A DNA stretch of 64,000 nucleotides from positions 62,001 through 126,000 of the forward strand of contig CAXBOS010000002.1 in the NCBI GenBank assembly GCA_963977415.1, in the 5' to 3' direction. Below are positions 41,045-50,669 of the stretch, piece after piece. This DNA comes from Croceimicrobium sp963977415 (GTDB lineage: Bacteria > Bacteroidota > Bacteroidia > Flavobacteriales > Schleiferiaceae). The notes beneath the pieces were generated by a model. That model was not told the DNA's origin, ran no database searches, and saw only the letters and a program-made list of their open reading frames with translations. A program made the translations under genes and the position numbers. The first letter of the stretch is position 1. Each line of letters begins with the position of its first letter.

Positions 41045-43117
41045 TTGCGTAAAATTCTACTATTCGGCCTACTAGCGGCTTTTGTTATCAGTGGCTGCCG
41101 CCCAGATATAGACCAATTAAACTGGCAGGTTGATGCCTTGGTACCTCTTTTAAAAACACGAATTGATTTTAATGACTTACAAAGTCTTGATAGTGCCGTT
41201 GCTAGCAGTGATTCGGGCCTAATTCAATTGGTTTTCAATACTAAAATTGCTTCTCTGAAGCCGGGCGAAATTGCTCCTCCTTTTAACGACGTTTTCGAAA
41301 ATACAGCTACACTCAAGAAAATCACTTTAGGGCAAAGGGTGATTACCAATAGCATTTCTTTAGGGAGAATTGCTGGGCAAGCAGGTATTCAAGGGGCTTT
41401 ATTAGTGGCCGCCAATGGCACGAGTCAGGTTATTCCGCCTCTTGCGAACATTGGCCCGTCGAATTTTAATATTGACGCGACTGATTTCTTTCAGTCCATG
41501 ATTCTTCAAGACGGTTGGCTGGTTTTGAAAATGGAGAATAATTTTCCTATTGATATCACTAATATTCAATACGAAATCCGCAATCAGCTTAGCGGCAGTT
41601 TTATCATTCAAAATACCGTTGCAAGTTTACCCGCGGGAGCGGTGCATTACGATTCGGTTCGCCTCATTAATAACTTTCTTATTGAAGGCCAATTGGTTGC
41701 GTCTTTAGTAAACTTAGATTCGCCTGGAAGTAATGGAAATTCAGTTTTAATTGATACTTCCGATGCCATAGATTTAAGAGTTACCCTCGATAAGCTCGAT
41801 CCAGTTTCGGCTACCGCAGTTTTTCCAGCCCAAGATTTATTTAACGAAACGGCCACTGCGCAAATTTTTCCCCCTTCGGCTTTGCTGACCTCCGTTCATG
41901 TGAAAGAAGGGAAAATATTTATGGACGCCTTAAGCACCATAGATGATAGTATTAATCTTATTTATCGTTTACCCGGTGCGACTAATAATGGTACCGTTCT
42001 AGAGTTCTTAGAAATAATACCAGCGGCTCCTGCGGGATCTTCAGTGAACGCCTTTCGCGAAATTCCGGTTGAAAACTATACTTTAGATTTAACGGGACTA
42101 CCCGATACTACTGGGGTTTACAATACTTTTTACACCATTTTTAGAGGAGGGATAGACAGTACAGGCCGACTGATAAATTTATCATTGGATGATAGTGTAT
42201 TTGTGAGAACCGGTATTAACGAGCTAATTGCAGATCGCGGCTATGGCTTTTTAGGTTTTGATACAATTAGTAGTGTGGAGCGCGCTCCTTTTGATGCTTT
42301 TTCTGAAATAGTTGGTGGTAATTTCCAGCTGGAAGATGTGCAAATGACTCTGGAAATCGAAAACTACATTGGCGCTGAGTTTGATTTTAGGATTAAGGAC
42401 GTGAAGGCTTTTGCCTCTACCCAAAGCACTTCTTTAAATTGGAATCAGATGGGCTTCGATTTTAATATTGGAAGAGCTTTTGAAAGCAGTCCTGGGGCAA
42501 AACCCACGCCAGGTCTACTCACCATCCCATTAAATAATGCCAACAGTAATATTCAAGATTTAATTGAAATCTTACCAGATACCTTTTCGATCGATTTGGA
42601 TGCCTTTATGAATAAAGGGAAGAGCCCTAGCGATTTCACCCAATTTCTAAATACTAATTATGGCATTGAAGCTTGGCTAAACGCCAAGGTTCCTATGAGT
42701 GTTGGCATCGAAGATTTGATTTTTAGAGATACCATTCCTTTTAACTTTGATGATTTTGACGAAGGAAATCAACTGAATTCAGGCAGTCTTAAAATTTTAG
42801 CAAGCAATCACTATCCTTTTAGTGCGGATCTTAAAATTTATCTTGTAGAAGATAATGCTTACGTAAGTGATACCTTATTTACGAGCCAAGCGATTGCTGC
42901 CGCAGAAGTTTCTTCAGAAGGCCGTGTAATCGCTGCAACTGACTCGCAGGTGGAAATAATTTTAGAGCCTAGTGTATTTAATCGCTTGAGAGCCACACGA
43001 CAATTAATTCTTGAAATCCAAATTAATACGCCAGCATATCCAGATTTGTTTGAATTTAATTCGCGCGACTATATTGACCTTAGTCTGATTGGTGATTTTA
43101 ATACTTGGCGCAGATGA
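41045..43117 (+). CDS. large lipoprotein of unknown function
   Basis: A 690-residue lipoprotein with lipobox FVISGC (Cys18). The body appears beta-rich, with many short strands and repeated aspartate/asparagine turns; I recognise no domain. The start is TTG: no ATG or GTG lies near the signal peptide, and TACCTTGC upstream is a one-mismatch -7 element. Its stop overlaps the next gene's ATG as ATGA. The following genes are an outer-membrane barrel and a peptide-binding lipoprotein, so a surface or uptake role is plausible but not shown. Confidence 0.78.
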   Translation: MRKILLFGLLAAFVISGCRPDIDQLNWQVDALVPLLKTRIDFNDLQSLDSAVASSDSGLIQLVFNTKIASLKPGEIAPPFNDVFENTATLKKITLGQRVITNSISLGRIAGQAGIQGALLVAANGTSQVIPPLANIGPSNFNIDATDFFQSMILQDGWLVLKMENNFPIDITNIQYEIRNQLSGSFIIQNTVASLPAGAVHYDSVRLINNFLIEGQLVASLVNLDSPGSNGNSVLIDTSDAIDLRVTLDKLDPVSATAVFPAQDLFNETATAQIFPPSALLTSVHVKEGKIFMDALSTIDDSINLIYRLPGATNNGTVLEFLEIIPAAPAGSSVNAFREIPVENYTLDLTGLPDTTGVYNTFYTIFRGGIDSTGRLINLSLDDSVFVRTGINELIADRGYGFLGFDTISSVERAPFDAFSEIVGGNFQLEDVQMTLEIENYIGAEFDFRIKDVKAFASTQSTSLNWNQMGFDFNIGRAFESSPGAKPTPGLLTIPLNNANSNIQDLIEILPDTFSIDLDAFMNKGKSPSDFTQFLNTNYGIEAWLNAKVPMSVGIEDLIFRDTIPFNFDDFDEGNQLNSGSLKILASNHYPFSADLKIYLVEDNAYVSDTLFTSQAIAAAEVSSEGRVIAATDSQVEIILEPSVFNRLRATRQLILEIQINTPAYPDLFEFNSRDYIDLSLIGDFNTWRR

Positions 43118-44382
43118 GAAAACAAATCATTCTTTATTTAACCACCGCTTTGCTGCTTGGTAATGCCCTCTTTTCTCAGACTGATTCATCTAAAGTCTTG
43201 GGCCCGGAAATTTTAACCCGATCTCCCTTGGGCCTTAAGGTTCGCCCTTATTTAGAATATCAAGGCCAAATTTCTTTCGAAAGCAGTAATTTATCTACTG
43301 GACTTTTGCTAAGGCTCAGAACAGCTACAACTTACGATGATGCCATTAAGAATGATATTCTAGGTAGTTTAGATAATGGCTTGAGAATAGGAATTTTACA
43401 AAACAATGAAATTCGTTTTGCCTACAAAGGTCACAAAAAGCGACATTTACGTCCTTATGCTAGGCAATCCATAGCTTTGTTTCTCCGTAATCAAACTTCT
43501 TTAGCGGCAAGCAAAGACTTGGTAAACCTAGTACTTAGTGGCAATAAGTCAACTGCTGGTATTGTGCAAGATTTATCAGATTTCGACTATGAGGATTGGT
43601 TATACTCGGGTTTGCAGCTGCAGTTTTCCTTCTTAATTGACACCTTACCAGTTTCTATTGGTGCGGGTCTAATTGTGGGGCATAGGCATCAAAGTATCAG
43701 TACGGGAAAGGCTACTTTATTTACCGCAGAAAATGGTACGGAAATTAGCTTTGATGGTTCTTTAGATTATAATGCGGTGAGCCGTCCTTTTGCCTACGGC
43801 ATTGCTGGCGTGGGGCTAGGCTTTGATTTAATGACTGAAGAGCGATGGGGGAAGCATCAACTTAAGTTAGCCGCGCAAGATTTGGGTTTCCTTACTTTTA
43901 GTGACGGTGCAGGTTTAAAAGTAGATTCTAGCTTCAGCTTTACGGGTATTAATATCGCTAATATTTTTGCCGTGGAGGAAGGCTTTTTAGAGTCTTCGCT
44001 CGATTCAACTCAAAATGTGCTGGGAGAACCAAGTACAATGAACTATACCAGACTATTACCCTTTATGCTGCAGTTAGAGTACGAATATCTTATTTCTAGG
44101 TCCAGCTTAAAGTCTTTGTATCTACAAGGACGATATCGTTACTTGCCTAGCTATCTACCGAGAGTGGAATTAGGTGCACGGTGGGAGCTGCGCGAGAATA
44201 TGCACTTAAATACAGGCTTTAATCTGGGTGGTTTTAACAATTGGGGAATTAGCACAGAATACTTCTGGCAAATAAAAACTTTATGGCAATTAGGCTTAGG
44301 AGTTTCCCATATAAACACGCTTGCGATTCAAGGTCTTTCTGGTGGCTCTAGCGCCTTTTTTAGCTTGCGCTATTATTTATGA
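43114..44382 (+). CDS. outer-membrane beta-barrel protein, DUF5723-like
   Basis: A 422-residue protein with a signal peptide ending LFSQ (22) and a long series of amphipathic strands ending in FFSLRYYL, typical of an outer-membrane barrel. The order of early strands and the NLVLSGNKSTAG region suggest the DUF5723 group; this is tentative. The ATG overlaps the upstream stop (ATGA) and the stop overlaps the next start (ATGA), so the three genes are strongly coupled. A TTG start nine bases upstream is possible but less likely. Confidence 0.75.
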   Translation: MRKQIILYLTTALLLGNALFSQTDSSKVLGPEILTRSPLGLKVRPYLEYQGQISFESSNLSTGLLLRLRTATTYDDAIKNDILGSLDNGLRIGILQNNEIRFAYKGHKKRHLRPYARQSIALFLRNQTSLAASKDLVNLVLSGNKSTAGIVQDLSDFDYEDWLYSGLQLQFSFLIDTLPVSIGAGLIVGHRHQSISTGKATLFTAENGTEISFDGSLDYNAVSRPFAYGIAGVGLGFDLMTEERWGKHQLKLAAQDLGFLTFSDGAGLKVDSSFSFTGINIANIFAVEEGFLESSLDSTQNVLGEPSTMNYTRLLPFMLQLEYEYLISRSSLKSLYLQGRYRYLPSYLPRVELGARWELRENMHLNTGFNLGGFNNWGISTEYFWQIKTLWQLGLGVSHINTLAIQGLSGGSSAFFSLRYYL

Positions 44383-45998
44383 AAAACCGCTTAGCCATAT
44401 TTCTTAGTCTGGGCTTTTTTATCGCTTGTAAGCAGATGCCCAAACGGGACGATACAGCCGTTTTTAGATATAATGAGTCGGCGGGAATAAGCAGTCTCGA
44501 TCCTGCTTTTGCGCGTTCGCAGTCTAATATCTGGGCCGTCAATCAGATTTTTAGTGGCTTGGTGCAGATGGACAATCAATTGCGCATTCAGCCTGCTATT
44601 GCTCGTTCTTGGGAGATTATGGATTCGGGAAAAACCTATCTTTTTAAACTAAGGCAGGATATCTATTTTCATCAAAATGTCTGCTTTGGCGCAGACAGCA
44701 GTCGGGTGGTAAAGGCCAGCGATTTTGTGTATAGTTTTCAAAGACTAATTTCTTCTGAATTAGCCTCACCCGGTGCTTGGGTTTTTAAAAATGTGGCGGG
44801 ATTTAAAGCGCTAAGTGATAGTGTTTTAGAGATTCGCTTGGCTCAAGCCTTTTCACCTTTTTTAGGAATCTTAACCATGAAATATTGTGCGGTGGTTCCC
44901 CCAGAAGCGATTGACTTTTATGGTAATGAATTTAGCCGAAACCCAGTGGGAACGGGACCCTTCCAATTTAAACTTTGGCTCGAAAATGAAAAGCTCATTT
45001 TACGCCGCAATCCTTCTTATTTCGAAAAGGATGAAGTGGGTGAGCCTTTACCTTATTTAGAAGCCATCGCCATTAGTTTTGTTCCCGACAAGCAATCGGC
45101 TTTTCTTGAGTTTTTAAAAGGTAAGAACGATTTGATTTCCGGCTTAGACCTTTCTTATAAAGATGAATTACTAAGCCCAGATGGTAATTTAAATCCGAAA
45201 TACGCTCAAGATTTTAGACTTTACCGTCAGGCTTATCTGAATACTGAGTATCTCGCTTTTTACGTCGATTCAGCTCAGGGTAGAGGGGCTTGGCAAGATG
45301 TACGCATTAGACAAGCTATAAATTATGGTTTTGATCGCGTCAAAATGATGCGTTATCTACGCAATAATATTGGTGAGCCGGCCTTAAAAGGTTTTATTCC
45401 CAAAGGTTTACCTAGCTACGATTCTTTAGCGGATTATGGTTATAGTTACCAACCCGAAAAGGCTCGACAATTATTAGTTGAAGCGGGTTTTCCTCAAGGT
45501 AAAGGACTGGAAGAGATAAGTTTACAAACCAATGCCAGCTACTTAGATCTCTGCGAATACTTACAAAGCGAGCTCGCCAAAATTGGCATTCGCATTAAAG
45601 TAGAAGTGAGTCCGCCTAGCACCTTAAGACAAGCCATGGCGACGGGTAAAGTCGACTTCTTTCGGGCTTCATGGATCGCCGATTACCCAGATGCGGAAAA
45701 TTACTTGTCGCTCTTTTATGGCGCTAATGCAGCTCCTAATGGACCGAATTACAGTCATTTCGCCTCTAGCTATTTTGATTCGCTTTATGTATTGTCGTCC
45801 GCGGCCGTAAATGACAGTAGCCGCGAAAAATTGTACCATCAAATGGATAGCTTGGTAATTAGTGAAGCGCCTATCGTTCCCTTATTCTACGACCAAGTTC
45901 TGCGTTTTTATCCCAAAAACATTGAGGGTTTAGAAGGTAATGCCCTAAATCTTCTCGACTTAAAGAAGGTGAGGAAGCTTCCTGAAATTAAAGACTAA
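44379..45998 (+). CDS. peptide-type ABC substrate-binding lipoprotein (SBP family 5)
   Basis: A 539-residue lipoprotein with lipobox FFIAC (Cys17) and a family 5 solute-binding fold: SLDPAFARSQSNIWAVNQIFSGL near the start, GTGPFQFKLWLENEKLILRRNPSYF near 190 and DFFRASWIADYPDAENYL near 430. These proteins deliver oligopeptides to Opp/Dpp permeases. No permease or ATPase genes adjoin it. Instead it is third in an operon with a lipoprotein and an outer-membrane barrel, which is unusual. Confidence 0.88.
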   Translation: MKNRLAIFLSLGFFIACKQMPKRDDTAVFRYNESAGISSLDPAFARSQSNIWAVNQIFSGLVQMDNQLRIQPAIARSWEIMDSGKTYLFKLRQDIYFHQNVCFGADSSRVVKASDFVYSFQRLISSELASPGAWVFKNVAGFKALSDSVLEIRLAQAFSPFLGILTMKYCAVVPPEAIDFYGNEFSRNPVGTGPFQFKLWLENEKLILRRNPSYFEKDEVGEPLPYLEAIAISFVPDKQSAFLEFLKGKNDLISGLDLSYKDELLSPDGNLNPKYAQDFRLYRQAYLNTEYLAFYVDSAQGRGAWQDVRIRQAINYGFDRVKMMRYLRNNIGEPALKGFIPKGLPSYDSLADYGYSYQPEKARQLLVEAGFPQGKGLEEISLQTNASYLDLCEYLQSELAKIGIRIKVEVSPPSTLRQAMATGKVDFFRASWIADYPDAENYLSLFYGANAAPNGPNYSHFASSYFDSLYVLSSAAVNDSSREKLYHQMDSLVISEAPIVPLFYDQVLRFYPKNIEGLEGNALNLLDLKKVRKLPEIKD

Positions 45999-46213
45999 AG
46001 AAAGAGAGGAGATTCCAAAAGCCCAATAGATTAAAAATCAGTCATTTAAAAAAGGTTTCTTTTAAAAGAATTTAGCCTGAGTCTGTCTTTTAGGTGTTCA
46101 AATAGTTAATTTATCCTAATTGAGTAAGGCTGCCTCGTTTTAAGGGTGATACAAAGTGATTAGCGAAAAATCAATACTGAATAGTATCGGCTCAGAGTTG
46201 TGGATTAACTAAA

Positions 46214-46441
46214 CTATTCTCCCGCTTCATTTTCCGCTTCAGCAATAATACTCTGCGCTTTATCTACATTCTCACTTCGGACAAATAACTCCACATCATT
46301 TTGTTGGGCTCCGAAGCCAGCTAAACGGGCAGACTCAACATTGTCTCGCACTCGGGTTTCGATATTATTCGCGTTTAGCAGATATTCCAGTCTACTGATC
46401 GTAATGGCACTGCCAGTTATTATTTTTATATAGTCATTCAT
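46214..46441 (-). CDS. DUF2007 small protein
   Basis: A 75-residue cytoplasmic protein with the DUF2007 pattern: an early ITGSAITISRLEYLLNANNIE helix, then the strand QQNDVELFVRSENVDKAQSII. The family is labelled a putative signal-transducing protein; its function is not known. It begins 24 bases after the M24 gene and is probably last in the long operon that starts at 51393. The 215 bases beyond its stop contain only a weak short hairpin near 46168-46185. Confidence 0.8.
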   Translation of the reverse strand: MNDYIKIITGSAITISRLEYLLNANNIETRVRDNVESARLAGFGAQQNDVELFVRSENVDKAQSIIAEAENEAGE

Positions 46442-46465
46442 CTCATATTATTTTTTAATTCGTCA

Positions 46466-47143
46466 CTAAGCTAAAAGCTGCTCGAAAAAGCCCCCAATCT
46501 TATGCACTGGGTCAATAAAGTGGATTTCATAAATCCAATGCCGCACGAGCTTATGTTTATGTAAAGCAAGCATGGGAAGATTATTATTGGGATGGATATA
46601 ATTTACTTCTTCCTCGCCATAAATGTTTTCATGGGGAAAATTACCGATGAGATGGCCGCAATGTTCATTGCCGTATTCCCAGCCGTATTTTTGGGCTAAT
46701 CCACAAGTATAGTGGTAAAACTCGGCCCCTGTTATATTTTCTTTATGTGCTTCAAAATAGGCTTTGCCTTCGTGCCAGGCGAGTTCAACGTCTTGCTTTA
46801 GTTTCAGTTTGTGGGCATCATTCCCCAATACATAAGTTTTACCTACATCGGCTTCCCAATCGTCGAAAACAGGCCCGAAGTCAAAAAAGAGGATATCACT
46901 TTCTTGTAAGCGGTGATCAGGTGGATTTTCACGATAAGGTAAAAGAGTATTGGCACCAGCCCGCACAATACGTTTGTGCCAGTACTTCTTTATGCCAAAC
47001 AGCTCAAAAGCTAATTGATAAACTTCGGTATTGAGTTCCTTCTCACTTTTCCCTGGCTGCACTAGGCGACGCTTTTCAATTTCCTGAAAAAGTATTTCCG
47101 CCTTTCTTTCGGCTTCCATTAAGTTTTGCAAAGTCTTATTCAT
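46466..47143 (-). CDS. M24-family peptidase-like protein (creatinase fold)
   Basis: A 225-residue protein with the pita-bread fold of Xaa-Pro and methionine aminopeptidases. Metal ligands appear in FFDFGPVF, ADVGKTYVLG, GHLIGNFPHE and the late YEIHFID. It lacks the N-terminal domain of full aminopeptidase P. The substrate is unknown. Its ATG lies inside the end of nhaC (eight-base overlap). Confidence 0.85.
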   Translation of the reverse strand: MNKTLQNLMEAERKAEILFQEIEKRRLVQPGKSEKELNTEVYQLAFELFGIKKYWHKRIVRAGANTLLPYRENPPDHRLQESDILFFDFGPVFDDWEADVGKTYVLGNDAHKLKLKQDVELAWHEGKAYFEAHKENITGAEFYHYTCGLAQKYGWEYGNEHCGHLIGNFPHENIYGEEEVNYIHPNNNLPMLALHKHKLVRHWIYEIHFIDPVHKIGGFFEQLLA

Positions 47144-48617
47144 GCTCGCCCAGTTTATCAGCTGCCTTTTTAGGACTAATTAACTTTTTAATTTTCCATC
47201 CCATGGCCGCATAGATCAGAGTGGTAATTGGACTCAAATAGTTGAAAAAGGCATAAGGCAAATAAGCCATGGTATCCACACCTAAAACGGTACTTTGGTA
47301 GGCACCACAAGTATTATGGGGAATAAGCACCGAAGTTACTGTTCCACTATCTTCAAGGGTTCTACTTAAGTTTTCGGGCGCGAGACCTTGTTTTTTATAG
47401 GCATCTGCATACATTCGGCCGGGTAGGACAATCGCTAAATATTGATCACTGGCCGTAATATTTACCAAGCCGCAAGTTCCCACCGTGGTGGCCACTAATG
47501 AGAAAGTTCCCGTGGCCAGTTTTAGCAAGGCGGCACTAATAATTTTTAAAAATCCACTCGCTTCCATGCTGCCTCCGAAAATCATGGCCGCAATAATTAA
47601 CCAAACCGTATTCAGCATACTTACCATTCCTCCAGATACCAAAAGCTCTTTTAAGATAGGATGCGTGCTAGGGTAAACGACTTCTACCGTAAGGGCATTA
47701 AGCAATAACTTGTAGTAGGAACCATCGCTGAGGCTGCTCGCAAGCTCAGCTAACAATTCACCCTGAAAAATGGGCGCAAAAGCAATTCCTGCCAGGGTGC
47801 CAATAAGAATGGCGGGTAAGGCGGGCATTTTTTTTACGATAAGGAAAATTACTAAAGCGGGTACCAAAAACAGCCAAGGACTTAGATTATAAGTACTTTC
47901 TAATTCGCTTAAAAGCGGTTGAATCTCATCTATGGAAATGCTGCCGGAATGGCCTAAGCCAATAATGGTAAAGAGAATTAAGGCAATAATAAAAGAGGGG
48001 ATGGTGGTGTAAAGCATATAGCGGATATGCGTAAACAAATCTGTGCCGGCCATGGCGGGCGCTAAATTGGTGGTATCGGAAAGGGGAGAAAGTTTATCGC
48101 CAAAATAGGCACCCGAAATAACCGCTCCCGCTACCATCGCTTCATTTAAACCTAAGGCTTTACCAATGCCGATAAGCGCAATTCCCACAGTGGCTGAAGT
48201 ACTCCAACTACTGCCTGTAGCTAATGAAATCATGGCGCAAATTAAGGCCGAGGCGGGTAGGAAAATTTCGGGACTAAGTATTGTAAGACCGTAATAAATC
48301 ATGGCGGGAACAATGCCGCTAATCATCCAGGCTCCCGCCAAAGAGCCAATTAATAAAAGTATGATTAAGGCGCCACTGGTCGACTTAATGGAGTCTTCAA
48401 TGCCCTCTAAAACGGTTTCCCATTTTGTGCCCGTTAGTAAGCCCATTAAGGCAGCAACGGCACCACTCATCATTAAAATGAACTGATTGGAACCGTTAAG
48501 AGCATCATCTCCAAAAACGCCAATAACGTTGAATGAGAGCGCTATAATTAAGAAAATAACAGGTACTAAGGCAATTGTTAGGGAGGCTTTCTTTTCCATT
48601 TTCATATCGGCCTGCAT
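47136..48617 (-). CDS. NhaC-family Na+/H+ antiporter
   Basis: A 493-residue membrane protein with about 11-12 helices. Family landmarks are ATGSSWSTSATVGIALIGIG and GDKLSPLSDTTNLAPAMAG in the first half and SGTVTSVLIPHNTCGAYQSTVLG near the C-terminus. NhaC proteins exchange sodium (or malate/lactate-linked ions) for protons, fitting a saline habitat. Several Met codons lie within the first seven residues, so the exact start is open. It lies 21 bases after maf. Confidence 0.92.
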   Translation of the reverse strand: MQADMKMEKKASLTIALVPVIFLIIALSFNVIGVFGDDALNGSNQFILMMSGAVAALMGLLTGTKWETVLEGIEDSIKSTSGALIILLLIGSLAGAWMISGIVPAMIYYGLTILSPEIFLPASALICAMISLATGSSWSTSATVGIALIGIGKALGLNEAMVAGAVISGAYFGDKLSPLSDTTNLAPAMAGTDLFTHIRYMLYTTIPSFIIALILFTIIGLGHSGSISIDEIQPLLSELESTYNLSPWLFLVPALVIFLIVKKMPALPAILIGTLAGIAFAPIFQGELLAELASSLSDGSYYKLLLNALTVEVVYPSTHPILKELLVSGGMVSMLNTVWLIIAAMIFGGSMEASGFLKIISAALLKLATGTFSLVATTVGTCGLVNITASDQYLAIVLPGRMYADAYKKQGLAPENLSRTLEDSGTVTSVLIPHNTCGAYQSTVLGVDTMAYLPYAFFNYLSPITTLIYAAMGWKIKKLISPKKAADKLGEHE

Positions 48618-48638
48618 GATACGAAAAAAATGAGAGAT

Positions 48639-49220
48639 TTAGCCTATTGGCAAGGCTTTCCAAGCTTTTAATTGTTCAAAAATTAAATGGGTAGGCAAGC
48701 CCATTACCGTAAAATAAGAGCCAATAATTTTTTCAATCCCTATCATCCCAATCCATTCTTGAATGCCATAAGCACCCGCCTTATCGTAGGGTCGGAAATT
48801 TTCCAAATAATAATCGATTTCCTTGTCCGTGAGCTCCTTAAAAAACACTTCGGTGCTATCGTGCATCACTTTATATTGCTTTTTATCGCTAAAGCAGAGG
48901 GAGCTGATTACGTGATGGGATTGACCGGATAAACTTTGCAGCATTTCTTTGGCCTGCTCATAATTAGCGGGTTTCCCTAAAACTTGGTCGGCTAAGCAGA
49001 CTATGGTGTCGGAGCAAATTAAGAGTTCATCATCGGCAATTTGCCCTTTTAAAGAATCGGCTTTCGCCTGAGCGATGAAATCAGAAATCTCCGCTCCTTT
49101 TAAGCTAGCGGGATAGGACTCATCGATATCGCTACTTACTTGCCGAAAGTCTAATCCCAGTGCCTTTAACAATTCGGCCCGGCGTGGCGATTGTGAACCG
49201 AGAACTAATTTTGGAAGCAT
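48639..49220 (-). CDS. Maf-like nucleotide pyrophosphatase
   Basis: A 193-residue Maf protein that hydrolyses nucleoside triphosphates, probably dTTP/UTP or modified forms, to the monophosphates. The N-terminal LVLGSQSPRRAELL, the catalytic SDTIVCLADQVLGKP (Asp71) and the late YDKAGAYGIQEWIG are conserved. It begins one base after the ubiA-like gene, so it is co-transcribed. Family assignment is firm; exact substrate preference is not. Confidence 0.93.
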   Translation of the reverse strand: MLPKLVLGSQSPRRAELLKALGLDFRQVSSDIDESYPASLKGAEISDFIAQAKADSLKGQIADDELLICSDTIVCLADQVLGKPANYEQAKEMLQSLSGQSHHVISSLCFSDKKQYKVMHDSTEVFFKELTDKEIDYYLENFRPYDKAGAYGIQEWIGMIGIEKIIGSYFTVMGLPTHLIFEQLKAWKALPIG

Positions 49221-49221
49221 A

Positions 49222-50142
49222 CTAAAAGTATTTTAAGGAAAGGGTGAAAACCAGCATACTTAAAATCCCACTTAGCATAATAAGCTTCAGCATCATACTT
49301 ATCTTTTTATAGTCGCTAGGGCTATGGGCCAAAACACTTTTGTAGATGAGATATACGAGCGGCGCAACTACCAAAATAAAGAGATAAAGAGAAGATAATG
49401 TATCGTTTTCAAAAATATCGTAGCTATAATAGGCGAGGGGCACAATATGGCAAATGAGCAGTAAAATTAGAATCGCCTTGAAAATCCCTGCTGGTAAAAT
49501 AAGCGCTAAGGTTTTATACTCGGCCGCTTTATCGCCTAATTTATCTTCCGCATCTTTAACCATTTCGCGCATAAAACTAATGCCAAAAGCAAAAAGGGAA
49601 TAGGCTAAAATAACTTCCATGGTTTGTGAAACCTGCAAAGCATTTTCATCATTTGCCGCGGGGAGTATATCGAAAACACCTACTAAAAACACAGGTAAAG
49701 CGCTTAGAGCCGCTACAATGAAATTGCCTAAAAAAGGACGGGCCTTTAAATCGTAAGCATAGAGGTAAAGTATCACGGCGGCTAAGGGTGCAATCATCCA
49801 CAAATCATCTACTTCGGCTTCTTGCGCTAAAAGATAGGCGCTAGCGATAGCAATAATTACCGTGGCATAATAAAGGTTCCAAGCGGAATTCACTTTTATG
49901 CTCTTGCCAATAGTGATGCGCTTTGGTTTGTTAAGGGCATCGACCTCCAAGTCGTATAAATCGTTAATAATATAACCGCCAGCGGCAAGTGCCATGCTAC
50001 ATAATACGCCCAGAAAAAAGTAGCCTTGATTTAAAACATGGGGCAGATGAAGGCTTTCAATAATAGCAAAGCGAATGAGGTACTGCACCAAGGCAATAAT
50101 TAGCAAATTGGGCCAGCGGATGAGTTTAAAAAAAGCTACCAT
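49222..50142 (-). CDS. UbiA-family prenyltransferase
   Basis: A 306-residue membrane protein with about eight helices and both aspartate motifs: NDLYDLEVDALNKPKRI (residues 60-75) and VKDAEDKLGDKAAE. Bacteroidota members in this layout are often annotated as geranylgeranylglycerol-phosphate geranylgeranyltransferase, an archaeal-lipid-type reaction; the true acceptor here is unknown. It overlaps the KdsC-like gene by seven bases and is directly followed by maf. Confidence 0.87.
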   Translation of the reverse strand: MVAFFKLIRWPNLLIIALVQYLIRFAIIESLHLPHVLNQGYFFLGVLCSMALAAGGYIINDLYDLEVDALNKPKRITIGKSIKVNSAWNLYYATVIIAIASAYLLAQEAEVDDLWMIAPLAAVILYLYAYDLKARPFLGNFIVAALSALPVFLVGVFDILPAANDENALQVSQTMEVILAYSLFAFGISFMREMVKDAEDKLGDKAAEYKTLALILPAGIFKAILILLLICHIVPLAYYSYDIFENDTLSSLYLFILVVAPLVYLIYKSVLAHSPSDYKKISMMLKLIMLSGILSMLVFTLSLKYF

Positions 50143-50669
50143 GAAAAATCTTCTTCAAGCATCCAGTTGTTTTGCACCTTTAAAGTCTGTTCAATGACAT
50201 CTCTAACGCAAGTTTCGCCGCCCTTAAAGGGAGATACGTAATCGGCTACAGTTCGAATTTCAGGAACGGCATTATTCGGCGCACAACCCAGTCCGGCTCT
50301 TTCAATTAGCGGATAATCGGGAATGTCATCGCCCATATAAAGCATGTTTTCTTCCTTTAAATTTTGATGCTCGTAAACCGCTAATAAATCTTGCCAAGCG
50401 TCTAATTTATAAGAAGCCCGCATGTAGATATCGGTTAATCCCAAGCCTTGTAAGATGCTTTTAACACCTTCACAATGTCCGCCAGAAATAATAGCTACGA
50501 TATAACCTTTTTTAATGGCCAACTGCAGGGCATATCCGTCTTTACTATTGAGATTGCGTATGGGATGTCCATCTTTTGAAATCTGAAACTGTCCGTTGGT
50601 CAACACTCCGTCCATATCAAAGACAAAGGCTTTTATTTGATGGAGGATTTCTTTATAATTTTTCTTCAT
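50136..50669 (-). CDS. KdsC-like HAD phosphatase
   Basis: A 177-residue C0-type HAD phosphatase with DMDGVLTNG (Asp18, Asp20), AIISGG and MGDDIPDYPLI. KdsC removes phosphate from KDO 8-phosphate in lipopolysaccharide synthesis; without kdsA or kdsB adjacent the substrate is not certain. The ATG at 50669 is preferred over a GTG two codons earlier. It overlaps the DUF2520 gene. Confidence 0.9.
   Translation of the reverse strand: MKKNYKEILHQIKAFVFDMDGVLTNGQFQISKDGHPIRNLNSKDGYALQLAIKKGYIVAIISGGHCEGVKSILQGLGLTDIYMRASYKLDAWQDLLAVYEHQNLKEENMLYMGDDIPDYPLIERAGLGCAPNNAVPEIRTVADYVSPFKGGETCVRDVIEQTLKVQNNWMLEEDFSW

Noticed and set aside
46168..46185. Short hairpin GATACT/AGTATT followed by GATTTTT after the DUF2007 gene (minus strand)
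   Set aside because: The stem is only six pairs with a wobble and low GC, too weak to call a terminator.
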